A stretch of 64,000 bases of DNA, from positions 124,001 to 188,000 of the forward strand of contig QEYB01000895.1 in NCBI GenBank assembly GCA_017562135.1. Reading direction: 5' to 3'. The DNA comes from Dipylidium caninum. Taxonomy: Eukaryota; Platyhelminthes; Cestoda; Cyclophyllidea; Dipylidiidae. This document shows, piece by piece, positions 12,981-33,100 of this stretch. Both the position numbers and the translations under genes were made by a program. Below the pieces are notes generated by a model that searched no databases, was not told the DNA's origin, and saw only the letters and a program-made list of their open reading frames with translations. Each line of letters opens with the position of its first letter. Positions within the stretch are counted from its first letter, which is position 1.

Positions 12981-15200
12981 AGTCAAAAATAAATAAAAAC
13001 CCCAAACACGTTGCCAACCTGTACATAAGCCAGTCGACCGGAAAATGCAAAATATTGCGGTGTTTACCAAGTTAGCGTATTTTTGAACTGTCTGCCGGTC
13101 CAACTTTTTGACCGTTTCTGGATTTATGGAGTAAATAGTTGCACAAAGTTCTACGTGCAAAACACAGGAAACTTGTCAACTTTGAACAACAAAGCCGTGA
13201 TTAGCCAAGTCAGCGTGCACTGCGACCCGCTCGACCGTTGTCGCCTCCATTACGGTCTGTGTGGAGGTGCACGAAGATCCTCCAGAGCAGCGCTCGAAAT
13301 TCTCAAGCGGACAGTCCGACCGCTGAAATCTCGAGCTTCGTCTACTAATGCGGAAGAAGCGGTTTTATTTAACGGCAGCACCACAACTCTCCATGCCAAC
13401 ACGATGAATTTTAATGGGGCAAGTGAAATGTCCTCTTCCAATTTGTAGGCCTTCGCAGGAGAGTAGAGTCTCGTGTGACCGGGAGGCACGACTCCCTCCC
13501 CCCCCCGCCGCCACCGAGACGGTGGGGCTGCCTCCCCATGCGCGGCGTGTGCCGTCTTCTCCCCAGCAAGCAGCAGCCGCGATTCCCGCGACTGTCGAAT
13601 TCAAGGGGTATTCAATGATAAATTTCCCGGTTGGTAGGAGAGGAGTCAAGGCAAAAATGTACTCTCCTGTGTGTAAAGTGCATAGATAAAGTACGAGATG
13701 CAACGCGTTTTGGAGGTCAGCAAACCGAGCCTCCGAGCGTCAAAATGTTCATTGCAAGTAAACTTAAACTGTTTAAGTACACTTAACTAAAGCCCTTCTA
13801 CGAAAACACAGACTTTCACTTCCTCCTTTTTGGTGTAAAAGTTAATAATTTTGATTTGACTCAAAAGACTAGCTCGGCAGGCCGGGCCGGGTCCGCCAGC
13901 GCCTGCCTCCTCTGCTCAATCCTAATTGTCGGGAGGAGAGGCGGGGGGAGTAAATGGGGCATGACAAGGCCAAATGCACGTCAAAGGCAGCAAAAAGAGC
14001 TAAAATGACAGTTTATTTGGGTGTGTGTTGTTGCCTAGGCAAAGGCATTTGTAGCGACGTTGATGGTAATTTGGTTGAAAAACTGTACCGTCCTCGTACA
14101 GACAGGCGATTTGCTTCTTTGTGGCATTATGGCAACACGAGAAGCAGCGATTGTCTTCCGCCTCCCCACATGTCAATGGGTATTTTACATAGCCGCATTT
14201 ACTAGAGCCAAGAGGCGGTAGAAGCGTCAATCTCAGCCGACTGTTGAAGGCGTTCCCCATGTCATTTCATTAATCAACGCCTCCTGTTATGAAGTATTTC
14301 TCGGGTCTATCGGAGTTCGACCACTTTCTTGATTACACGTCAAGACTCAGCACTGAGAGATTCAAGAGACGTTCAGGCAGACATGGGGAAGAAGAAGGAT
14401 TGCAGTAAGGAGAGCAGCTCACCAATCGCCCACCGCGGGATGAGAAGAGGCAGTGTGGAGTGGGTGCGGGGCCGAGACGGCTGAATTTACTGTTTCCGAC
14501 CTCGCAATTGCCCTTCTCGTGGGCGGAAGTCGTGGGCCTCTGGTGCCGACAGGAGGTGGAGAGATGAATCCATTCTCGCCTGCAAGGAGGTGCTGCCACC
14601 AGTCCCTCATCAACGATGATCTGCTTACAAGCGCTTTCGAAATGGCGACTTTCCGCACGACTGGCACAAAGACCTCGTGTAATTTTGCCCCAATTCTGCC
14701 AAAGAGAAAATAGGGGATTGTGAACGAGCGTCGGGTAGCTTTTTACGGAAACTCGGCGAAACCATGTGAGACAGTCGGGGCTCCAGAAAAATTCCCTAAA
14801 CAAGAAAAGGCTGTAGCGCAGCTTCAATTGTAAACTGCCTGGTCCCGACGACGGGATTTTGACAAGCTCTACGGCTGTTTTTCGTTCGAGGGAGCCGCAA
14901 TGTAACAACATGCAGCTACCTTTTAATGCCTATAATTAGAGCATTTAATGAATTCCTTTGGGCCACATTTTCTATGGGTTGCCTTCTCTCCTCCACGCGT
15001 AACATGTCTTCGACTGACTACAACAATTAAAAGCACACCGTGTGGAATTTTCAGGAGGCCACGGGGCAGGACGTTTGCATCGGCACAAAAGACTGAGGGT
15101 TTAGCTACGATTTTGCTGTGAGAAATCACCTCATGGCAGAGAGGAGAGGGGTACATTGGGCTTGAAGGGCTATGCACCACACAATGGCTTTGCATTTCAC

Positions 15201-18200
15201 TACAGTAAAATGCAGTTAAGAGCTTACAATAACGGCTATTTGCTGTCATGCATGGGGGAGTAGGCAGACGGTTACTCTCACAATGCACACTTTCGCCTTC
15301 ATTTAATAATGAAGCGAGTTTAAAAAAGACTACTCCGGCATATCAGTACAATGCTGTTGACGACTTAGAAGCCTCCGTCCACAGTCTTTCGTGTCGCACC
15401 CTTCCAATCCTCCACTTGACCATTCTCCTTCAACCTTTTGTCCAAATCTTAATTAAGCACTGTAAAAAAAAGGTGCCTTTGAAACACTCGTTAAAGTCAA
15501 AACGCATCTCAGTTGTCTGTGGCACATACAGCTTTGGAAGGTTTTTTTGGAAATCACGTGGCTACAATTTTTTTAGGGAGGAGATGGCTACTCGAAAGGT
15601 CGACTGTGTGGCGTCCGCCTTTCGCACTTCACCATCCTCCGACAAGGTAACAACGAATAATTTTATTTATGTAGGAGCAAGATTCTCAAACGTGTCGAAT
15701 GGCATAAAATCCCCAAAACTAATTATTTCTTCTGAGGAATTCATTAATTTTATAGCCCTTCCACTACATACACGTCGTGAAAAACTGCGATGGTGAAGCG
15801 AAACCTCAGTTAAGCGAGAAGAAGTTGTGAGTTATGGGAGCAACGCGACTGAGATTATTACACTAAGTACGTCTATTTAAGACGAGAAAATCCCTTCCAT
15901 CCTCCCTAACGTCAACAGCTCAGGTGGCTAGAATGGCAAATTCAGTGGACAAAATGCTTGGCAACCGGCGTGATTAGACCGCAACTTTTCTCCCCTGATT
16001 ACGCTTACATTAACGAGGCTTGGAAAAATGCAAAGCGGCACCGACTAGTTGACATGGTTTCAACTAAAACTGAAAATGTAGTGAAAATGCCCTTTATTAT
16101 CGATGTGTTGTTAATTAAGACAAATTTTTCTTACAATTACTCACATAATCGACAATTTTGCTCTTTTCTGCCATTAGTTCAACCAGTCTGCATTCCTGCC
16201 TATTTTTTTAATTCTAAGAAGCCCATCATTTGCTTCTAGGATCTAAGATTTTGCTTTCTTCCTTCGCTAAATGTCATCCTTTTTCAAGGGTTTAAATAGT
16301 GAAACCCTTCTAAGCCGAATGTACGATATCTGGGTGTGGGAATTTACAGCCAAAAATATGCGAAATTAATTTACTTCCATTTAAATTGCGCGCTTTAAAT
16401 TGATTTAATCTTTCGTGGAACTGCACAACGTGGCAATGCCCTCTACTCTATCTTCACTCACTCCTCCTCCTTCACCTGCCCCTGTCGATCTTCCGACTTA
16501 ATTAGGTTGCCTTAGCCTCACTTGAGCGCCACCACATTGGCGAAGAGGCTGTAAGTTTTGGCGCTGGATGCCCTAAAAACGCGTTCCTAATGTTGCTGCA
16601 CCGGCCGTATCTCATGTCGTGCTAGCGGTTTAAGTATACCTCACTTTCTATTCTTAACACCCCACATGGCCTGGTTTTCCCCTATTGTGTTATAGTCCAC
16701 TTGAAATTATTGCAATTTGCCACCAAGTGAACTGCAGTTTAAATGAGTGACAAGGAAAGCCCTGGAGTAGGGGAGTTCAGTGAAATGAAGTCAAAGTACA
16801 TCAAGATTGGCACCAGCGCCACCCAGAGTAAGCGCGACGATCCCCGCTTTTATTATCATGCAGACATTTTATATCGTTAGTTTAAAATGTTCCTCATCTA
16901 TCCACGTTAGGCGATCTCAGTCCTATTCACATTTTGTTCGTTTTCTAAAGGTCCCAATAAGCCATAGAATCTGCAGAATAACAATTTGTGAAGGAACATC
17001 CGCTATCCACTGTTTTAGCATGCTAGAAAATGAGTATGCCAAGTGAAGTTTAAACGAGGTTCCCCATATTTTTCATGGCAGGAAATTATTACTTGGTGGT
17101 AACGAGGATCACCCCTCCCCTCGCCCCGTCGGTCCTGAAAACCCGCGGCTATACGTTTATTCTGCGGAGCACATAAAGAAGTTAACTGAAAATGAACGCA
17201 TGAGGCAATTGCAGCGCATTTTTCTCAGCATACCACCTTACTGAAATCCCACTCAACAGCGACTATTCTGACTTTGCGCGATATGTCGCATTTTTTGCGT
17301 GCTACCGTTACTCAGTGCCTATAACGGTTGGAGTAGATTTCACTCAAGCATATTATTTGCCAACGAGTTGCATAAACATTGCTTTTGCTGGAAACTGTAA
17401 CAACATTCTTTTCAATCTCACGTGGCGCAATTTTTAATGTAGACATTTACGTTAGTTATACTAAGCTACTATTTTCTGTCAAATCTCTAAATAATTCTGT
17501 GAATCAATTTACCATATCACTGAGAATAACTATATCATCCATATCTTTCATAGTGCAATTTAACCCAATTCTTCAGAGGTATACGGGAGTTATTTACTGA
17601 GGAACTTAAGCTATGAGTTTCGAAGAATGGCTGAAATTCCTTTAAAAGGGGAATCAAATGTCCCCATTCATTAGAGAATAGTGCTGGTTTACATAAACAA
17701 GCTGCCCGTGATTTATAATCCTCTCTTTGTCATTGTGATTTAGGAGACGCTTCGCAGTATATCAAACCGCATGTATTAGTTGTTCCTTAGGGAAGGAGCT
17801 TTGCCTCAATGCAGCTGATTTCCGACCTAAGCACGCAGTCTCTCAGTGCTGTTAATACCTACGTAGCATAGCTTTATCAATGATATCATACAATTTACCC
17901 TCAGGAAACATATAGTACACAGTCATACAGTACTGCATAGACATAATTAGTTGAACCCATTGACGATAATATATTTTGGCAATAGGCTAAAGGCAATAGT
18001 CCTTGTCCGATTTGTAAAAGACTTACGATTTGACTGAAGCTTTACGTCAGTTCATTGCTTTTCACCGTACCGGAGGAGGGCTGAGAAGGACCAAAAATGC
18101 CTACAATTGTAACGTTAATGATTGCTGACACTATACCTGCGTATGATTATAATGATTGATAGCTCAGCCACCACTGCGGGGGAAGAAGTGTTTTGTTATT

Positions 18201-19430
18201 GTAGCAAAGTTTAGAATTTAAAAGGCCTTATAAAAAATTTAATTTTATGATGTAGAGTGTTGAATGCATGATGTTAGCCAAGAATTGTACAAGATCATAC
18301 AACTTGGAAAATTGCTTTTCCTAAAGCATTCGTAATACAAAATTTTTTGTACGTCAAAATGACAGAAATGATGAGAAGAAATAATAAAATGGCGCAAAGG
18401 GAAAGCAAATGGTTGGCAGATTAACTGTAACTGCGACGAAATTAAATCACTTCAATTCCTCACGTGTTTCACACCAAAGAGTCGTGTTTGCTAAAAAGAT
18501 CATCTAAGAGCGGACGTCAAAATTGTATAAAAGTAAACTTTCACCGGCGGCAAGTATGCGTTCTGCACATTTGGTAATAATGAAAAATAGTGTTGCTTTA
18601 AGACATCAGAACTCGAAAGGTTTAATCTTATAGTACAAAATGACAGTGAAATTATTCGTATTTATGTACTATACTATTTTGCGGCCGCAATTCGGATGGG
18701 AAAGACTATGATTAACATCAGGGGGTCAGCAAACTTAACAACAAAAGGGGTTTTCGAGCGCTCATATATTTCTGTCATACACGGATGGACTGAATAATAG
18801 TGCCTACAAACAAAAACACAAAAAATATGCTGGCAAAAAATTAAATATTTAAAAAAATTTTAAAACTAAATTACTTTACATTAAAAAACTAGGGATATAC
18901 ATTTTGACTCCACGCCAGCATACTCAGTGGTTTGTTTACGTTTATATAAATCAACGGCGAAGAAAGGTTTTACGCGCCGTATTTGAAAACATTATTGGCC
19001 TTCTCTAGGCTGGTGGCCGTAAGTCGAGTTTATGCGACGGTTTACGATCGCTCCATACAAATTAATTCATCTGACAGCCCTGCGCAGTTCACGTTCCTTG
19101 CTGTCATAAGGCGAAATAAGCTGTACCCTTATAGATTTAGTCGCATCCTATCTTTTAATTGTACCACTTATCGGACCTCCTATGCGTAATTACTCTTAGT
19201 GAAGAACTCTCATTCTATGAATCATATCCGACTGCAGCCTCCATCTCTTTAGTCTGTTTTCTTTCATTTTAGTCGCAAAATCACTCATATTAGAACTGTT
19301 GAAAGTGGGAATTATTTTTTGCGGCATTGATTACTTGTATTGACTTTTTATTGCCTACTTTGAGTGTGAAACTTGTTTATAAACCGTGTTTCGTTTCTCT
19401 TTTAGTTGACATTTTTCGTTTTGACGTACC
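15201..19430. other. AT-rich stretch upstream of coronin, no gene seen
   Basis: Base composition turns AT-rich after about 15.2 kb and stays so through the coronin introns. The only longer frame is 15248-15796 (+, 182 codons), which shows no domain, repeat or signal I recognise. Promoter and 5' untranslated sequence of coronin should lie in the right-hand part. I cannot place a transcription start from the sequence. Confidence 0.6.
19385..19430 (+). promoter_or_regulatory. Candidate splice acceptor just before the coronin start codon
   Basis: A pyrimidine-rich run ending in TTTTAG (AG at 19404-19405) lies 25 nt upstream of the coronin ATG at 19431. It has the form of a 3' splice site. It could be the acceptor of an intron in the 5' untranslated region, or a spliced-leader trans-splicing acceptor, which flatworms use on part of their genes. 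The sequence alone cannot separate these. Confidence 0.4.
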
Positions 19431-27590
<8,160 letters not shown>

Positions 27591-30133
27591 ATAATTGTTG
27601 CGACAGACACATGTGCGCATGTGGCTGATATTGCCAAAAACACCGCCACCATCATCGTTACTCCTTCCACTAATTTGTCCTTTAGTCGCATCTCCTCTTC
27701 GCCCGACACCAAATCCCATCTACCTCCTCCCCTGTTCACTCTCAAGCCCGTTCACCATCCGCTCGTGGAGGCTTCTCGCGCACGAACGGGTGAGCGAGTG
27801 GACGGGCAGGTGTGTGAACATCCTGCCCTTTGACCTGACTCGCGTTGCATTTGGCCCTTCTGCCCCTCCCGCCCCCGTCCTCGCCCCCTCTGCCCATTCC
27901 CGCCCACACACGGACACTGAAGAGGATTTCTCTCAACCTCGCTGTTAGATAACTACTGCACGACACCATTGTGTACTTGAAGATGAGAAGTATACGGAGG
28001 GGTTGTATTCATTATTTAAAAAAGAGAAAAGTAACTTCCTATTACTTTCCGCCTCGAATGGGTTGGAATGCCCTTAGCAACGCTCAAATCTCGTGTTGCA
28101 ACGTCAGCCTGCAGCAGCATCAGTGGCACCGCTTGTGGACGCATGCCTGCTTTGCTCACTTCCTCCTCCTCCTCTTCCTCCTACTCCCTCTAACTTGATT
28201 TTGACCCTGTCCGCCCCCTCCACCGGCTGTTGCTTGTCGAGAACTCTCGAGTTGTCTCGCAGTGCCCCTTTGCATCATCCTCAGCCACTATCACGCCGCC
28301 CTTTGTGCTCGCCTCTGGGGCTGTTTTTTCAGTTTTGTTTTTTTTCAGTTGGAACCGCGACCAATGCCTGTCAACACATTTGGTACTACTCAACGCAGAA
28401 ATATAGTATTTTTTGCGATGCACTTACTTGTGAAGGTGGGCTACAACGAAGACGCCATGGACGGAGGCGAGAGTGGCAGCCCAATTCGTGCAGTGCCGAC
28501 TGCGACTTCATGTCCATTTCCATTAACTTGTACTGTTTCGTCAATGCTTGCGAGAGGCAAATCTCCCTGCGCGAGCACTCACGCCATATTTCAGTTTTTA
28601 GCACTCTTCTCCTTTAAACACAAGTGCTTGTGCGCGTTTGCCCTGGCCATTGCCTACGTGGTGGGGGCTGAACTTACAATTGTCGTTTCAGCAAACTCAT
28701 TACCGTCTAGAGCAACTATCATCGTCACGATTACCTCCGCCTGTATTCGAATGCTCCAACATTCGCCTTTGTGGGCGACACGTCGGGTGGACTGGCTTGA
28801 ACCGCCACCTCGACGCGCCTCACCTCTACTAATCTCGGTGTGTGGCCTGTTTGTGTTTGATGCTAAAGCCTATGAAGTCAGCCGATGGGGAAGTTTCTTT
28901 CACTTGCAAGCCCGACAGCCTCTCGAATAAGTGGAATCGGTCATTATCGAGCGGGTGGGGGGGGGGTGGGAGCAGGTTGGCCCCTCTATCGCCGCCTCGA
29001 ATTCGGTGCGGCAACGCCCATAGAGTAGAAACTGTCATGCAATCTCCCATTGCATGTCAAAGTAAAAGGAGGCCTTCGTTGGTAGCCTTTTCCCTACCAC
29101 GCCTGGTCTTACTGCATGCTAGTATAGCAGTCTCTCCACCACCGCCACCACCATTCCTTACTGTGGCCTAAATCTCCCCTTTTGACTGCACCAACCCATG
29201 TTGCTGCCCGTGCTTGACTAAAACCGCATGTGGTTTGCTCCTGTGGAAGGCTTTTGCCTCTGCCCAAGTACCCGATTCACACCGAATGCCTTGCCACAGC
29301 CTTCACCGGGGCGTTGGTCTCGGCGCAGCCCTCGCGAGTGCACACTGTACTTTTCCCATAGTCAAATCTACCTTTCCGGTGGTTGGCGACTTGACACTTT
29401 TACACCTCGGGTTTAGGCACTGCCTGAGCGGTCTGGCAAGTGCCACGGATTGCTGCTTTGGCGCTGCTGGGCGACAAAGGACCGGGTGGCCGGGGATCTG
29501 AGGGCAACTGCCACACAGGCCGAGGCCTTGTGGCAGCTTTCGGGCTCAGCCTCTTCCTCCCCGTCACTGGGGTAACAGTTAAAGGATCGTGGCTTTTCTC
29601 CGTCTATGCTGAGTTTCCTAGGCCTGTATTTGTGCGCCAACCGAGGTATTCCCTTGTCTCAATTCATTTTTCTCACTCGTTAAGTCTCTGGCGGTGTCAT
29701 TCTGTAACTCTTGCCTCCCGGTGTGTATTACTCCCTAGCCTAACGCAGTTGAAGTCCCCGATCTGGTGGACTAAACTACCGACTGCTTTGATGTGGAACT
29801 CCTGGGGAGGGATGGTGGGACTGGGGACGGTGGAACAAAAATAAAATGTCAACTAAAGCAACAATTTAGCAAGACTAAAGGCAAAAGTGGGGCACAACTC
29901 GACGTACCAAAGAAGACGACGTCTCATTCGGATGTCAGTGTAGAAGGAGGCGACATTCGTCCCGTTGGTGAGCGCGCAACGAAGCGCCTGTCCTCGGCCG
30001 CGGATGCGAGGCAGATCTGTGGACGGTCCGTGCACCAACAAGTGTTGGGGTGCCCTGAAAATCAATTAATTTGAAAAAGAGACTTTCAACCTCGCCGCCC
30101 GTCTGTGCGTGGCAGACAAGTGACCTACGCAGA
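27591..30133. other. Spacer between coronin and CCDC39
   Basis: This holds the coronin 3' untranslated region and the CCDC39 5' region, both on the plus strand. No canonical AATAAA was found soon after the coronin stop. The first clear one is at 29840-29845, too far to assign with confidence. A 222-codon plus-strand frame at 28262-28930 is the longest unexplained frame in the window but has no recognisable feature. A 10-base G run is at 28957-28966. Confidence 0.6.
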
Positions 30134-33100
30134 ATGGAGGACGAGATAATCAAAGAGGCTCTGTTGGAGACAGGCTGGCAGTCCTCTTTCGCGTTCCCTA
30201 CCTCCTCCAAGGAAAATATTAGACTGTTGGAGCTGGTGAGTCGCATTTCGTTGTCTTATTCAACACTTTCAACGACTCGATGTCAGTGCATCGCGGGGCT
30301 CCCTGTTCAGTTGGAATTAATGGGTCGCTGGAAGGGCGCCAAGGCGAAATGTTAAATGCATGCTAAGGTGCGCAAAAGGAGTGGACATCGTCTCCTCACT
30401 GTAACACTCCGCGCGTGCACGGAGACACATCCTTTTCAACCGCTCTTAAGTATCAAATCAGCCTATTAAGACCGTCTTATAGTGCCGAAAAGCGTAAAAG
30501 GACTTGGAAAAATCACATACGCTTCAATTTTGTAAATCCTACGTTTATTTCTGCCTTTATGATGCCAATTACTTTCTATTCTGGGGGTTCGCCATCTCGG
30601 GAGCCCCAGTTTCCACGTGCCTTGTGAAATTGGCGTAAGGTAGATTTAGGCGGAAGCCACCTATTTCGTTCTTCGCAACGTGAAAACAATAAGATGCCCG
30701 ATTTTTCGCGGAATTACTGGAAACATAAGCCGCAGCTGTTAAATGATTGCTTCAATTCGCCTTAGTACCTCATTGTGGCGAGACGGAAAGTTGTTTTCTC
30801 AACTCTCGTCCACCTCCTGCGTGGACAGGTGAGTTTGGCTATCAAGTGCTTCACAAGGGGTGGACTCTAGCTGACGCGAGGAGTTTCCTGAAGCAGACGA
30901 GCCTCCTTACTTTTTAACCGACTTCAGAGATGCTACTTAGGTCCATTTATCAGTTGTAAGCGACCGGATACCATGTGAGGCCGCTGGGACGGAGTTCATA
31001 AGCACCCGACAAGCACTGACAACGTGTAACCAGTAGGTCATTCGTTGATTCAGTTGACAGAGACGAAGGCTAAATTAGGTGAAACCCAAAATGGTTTGGA
31101 TATGTACACAGAGAAGAACAGGAAGCTGCAAGACCACATAAATTTGGTGAAGGACGAGCGCAAGCTAACCGAACAGTTGAAGGTGGAGGTGGACAAGGAG
31201 ATCGCCGAGTCGGAGCACTTCATCAAGATGGCAAAGCAGGAGAATTGGCGCACCGCCAGCGATCACAAACGCCTCGTGGAGCAGAAGAAGAAGCTTATGT
31301 CCAGGCTTGGCGCCCTTGAGGTACCTTCTACTCTCTTAATTTGAAATTAATCCAATGTCTCCAGGCAGAATTTGGCTACACACTGTGGATGCCCCCTTAT
31401 TTTTCCCGGACTCTCGCGAACTGCCAGTAACAGAACACGAGACTACTCGAGACAGGGCGATCATTGTGCACCAGATAGGAAACAAAGGCATGACTTAGAA
31501 AAACGTATTTTGTGATCTGCATATTTAATAAAGTTCCCTCTTTCTCGAAATCGTAAATCATGTCAATCCGATAGGCCCATTTTGACCCGGTAGACAGCAA
31601 GTGGGGCGTTGTGTGCGACTCCAAACGACTCGTGAGGTGGTCGCAGGCATTTGGTCACCCGTAGTGAGTCCCGCCGCCGCAGCACGTCAAGGGCTGAGCC
31701 CGTGGGCCACGCACGTCTGCACGGCGTGGGGACAGTTGAAATTCGAGCCCCAGCGAAAGAATGGGACGCGCCTGGTCACGTCTGCTCTCACAACGGCGGC
31801 CTTAGGCTCCTCTGTTGAGGCCTGTAGTCCTCCTTTTCCATCTTTAGACTGAGATGAGACTACCGGTGTTTAAAACGATGACTTGAGGACTTGTACGCTG
31901 TAATTCTTACTTTTAGGATGAAATATTTCTCAAATCCAACGAGTTGACATCGATAAAGACGGAATTGGACTGCGATCAGAAGCTCGTGGACCAATTCATG
32001 ACCGACTGCGAGACGGACTATGCTTTGAAGACGAGGCTGCAAGCAATCTATAAAGCGGACAACACCCTCCTGCAGGTGTCCGAAACTTCCTGGTCCCCTT
32101 TCTATCCACTGGACTTTAAACTGCCACTCTTGGCACTAAGGGCGAATGGGGGATGACGGTGGCTGTTCGGAGGGAGGAGGAACTCGGCAGACGCCGCATC
32201 CCCTCTACAATGTTTGTTCAAATGAAGGGGAAAAGGGCCTTTTCGGAGGCTTTCAGTTAACTTTCCCCACGGTCCCAGAGTAGTTCAGCTCTTCAAACCT
32301 CCTTTAATCGAGTGCTTTTTCAGTCGGCGGTTTTAGGACTTTCAACACTCGTCAACCGCTAAATTGAAGATTGAGCAAATAACGGTAGGCTTATTGTTGT
32401 CTGAAGGATCAACCTTTAAAGCAATTATCCACCACTAAATAAATAATAGATAGAAATACGTGGAATTCACTTGTCACCAAGACCACGGATTTGGGCAAAG
32501 GTGACGACTTGAATTTGTAATTCCATTGTGAAAGTGGGAGTACTTTTCCACGAGGTCGGGGGACACATTTTGGGTTCCGGGACAGTCCCGTGACACGCCT
32601 GCCTCCTCCTTTCTAACTGAAGCACCTGACGAGTGAGGAAAGCAAATTGAACGCTAAACGGAATGAATTACTCAAGAAGTTGGACAACACGGTCTCCAAG
32701 AACGAGGTTCTCCAGCTGCGAATTGACACGACGGCGGAGATGGGGCGGGAGGAGAACCGGGGTCGGCAGGAGATGCTCCAACTGTGGGAAAAGACGGTAA
32801 AACAACTCTCCGATCGAGATGTCGACTTCACCAAACTCGGCAATGTAAGTTGGCAGCTGATCCATTCGACAGTTTTGCTGGAATGAAAAAACAATTGGTT
32901 TTTTGTTTTGCTATCAAAGTGGAAATTTTTAACCTCCGTTTTACTGATAAAAGTTGGACTTAATGACACGTTTGGCATTGGTGTGAAGAGGTAGGATCGC
33001 GAGGAGCCAGGTTATTCGGATGTAGATCGCTCCGCCACAAGACGTCCGAGTTTGTGACGAGGCGGACTTGTTGGGTGGATGCGCCTTGCACCGAGCACTG

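Larger units (their letters stand above)
1..15200. other. GC-rich stretch with no recognised gene
   Basis: No open frame here matches a protein family I know, apart from the weak candidate at 12560-12980. Frames are short, mostly under 140 codons, and overlap on several strands. The longest, 5032-5598 (+) and 14333-14911 (-), have no recognisable domain. The stretch is rich in CCTCC/GGAGG and GGCG words and holds most of the window's microsatellites. It could be intergenic, or intron and untranslated sequence of a gene extending past the left edge. Confidence 0.6.

Noticed and set aside
14333..14911. 192-codon minus-strand frame
   Set aside because: Composition looks random and overlapping frames on the other strand are equally open; no domain is recognisable.
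15248..15796. 182-codon plus-strand frame in AT-rich DNA
   Set aside because: Unusually long for this composition but no recognisable motif, signal peptide or repeat; not enough to call a gene.
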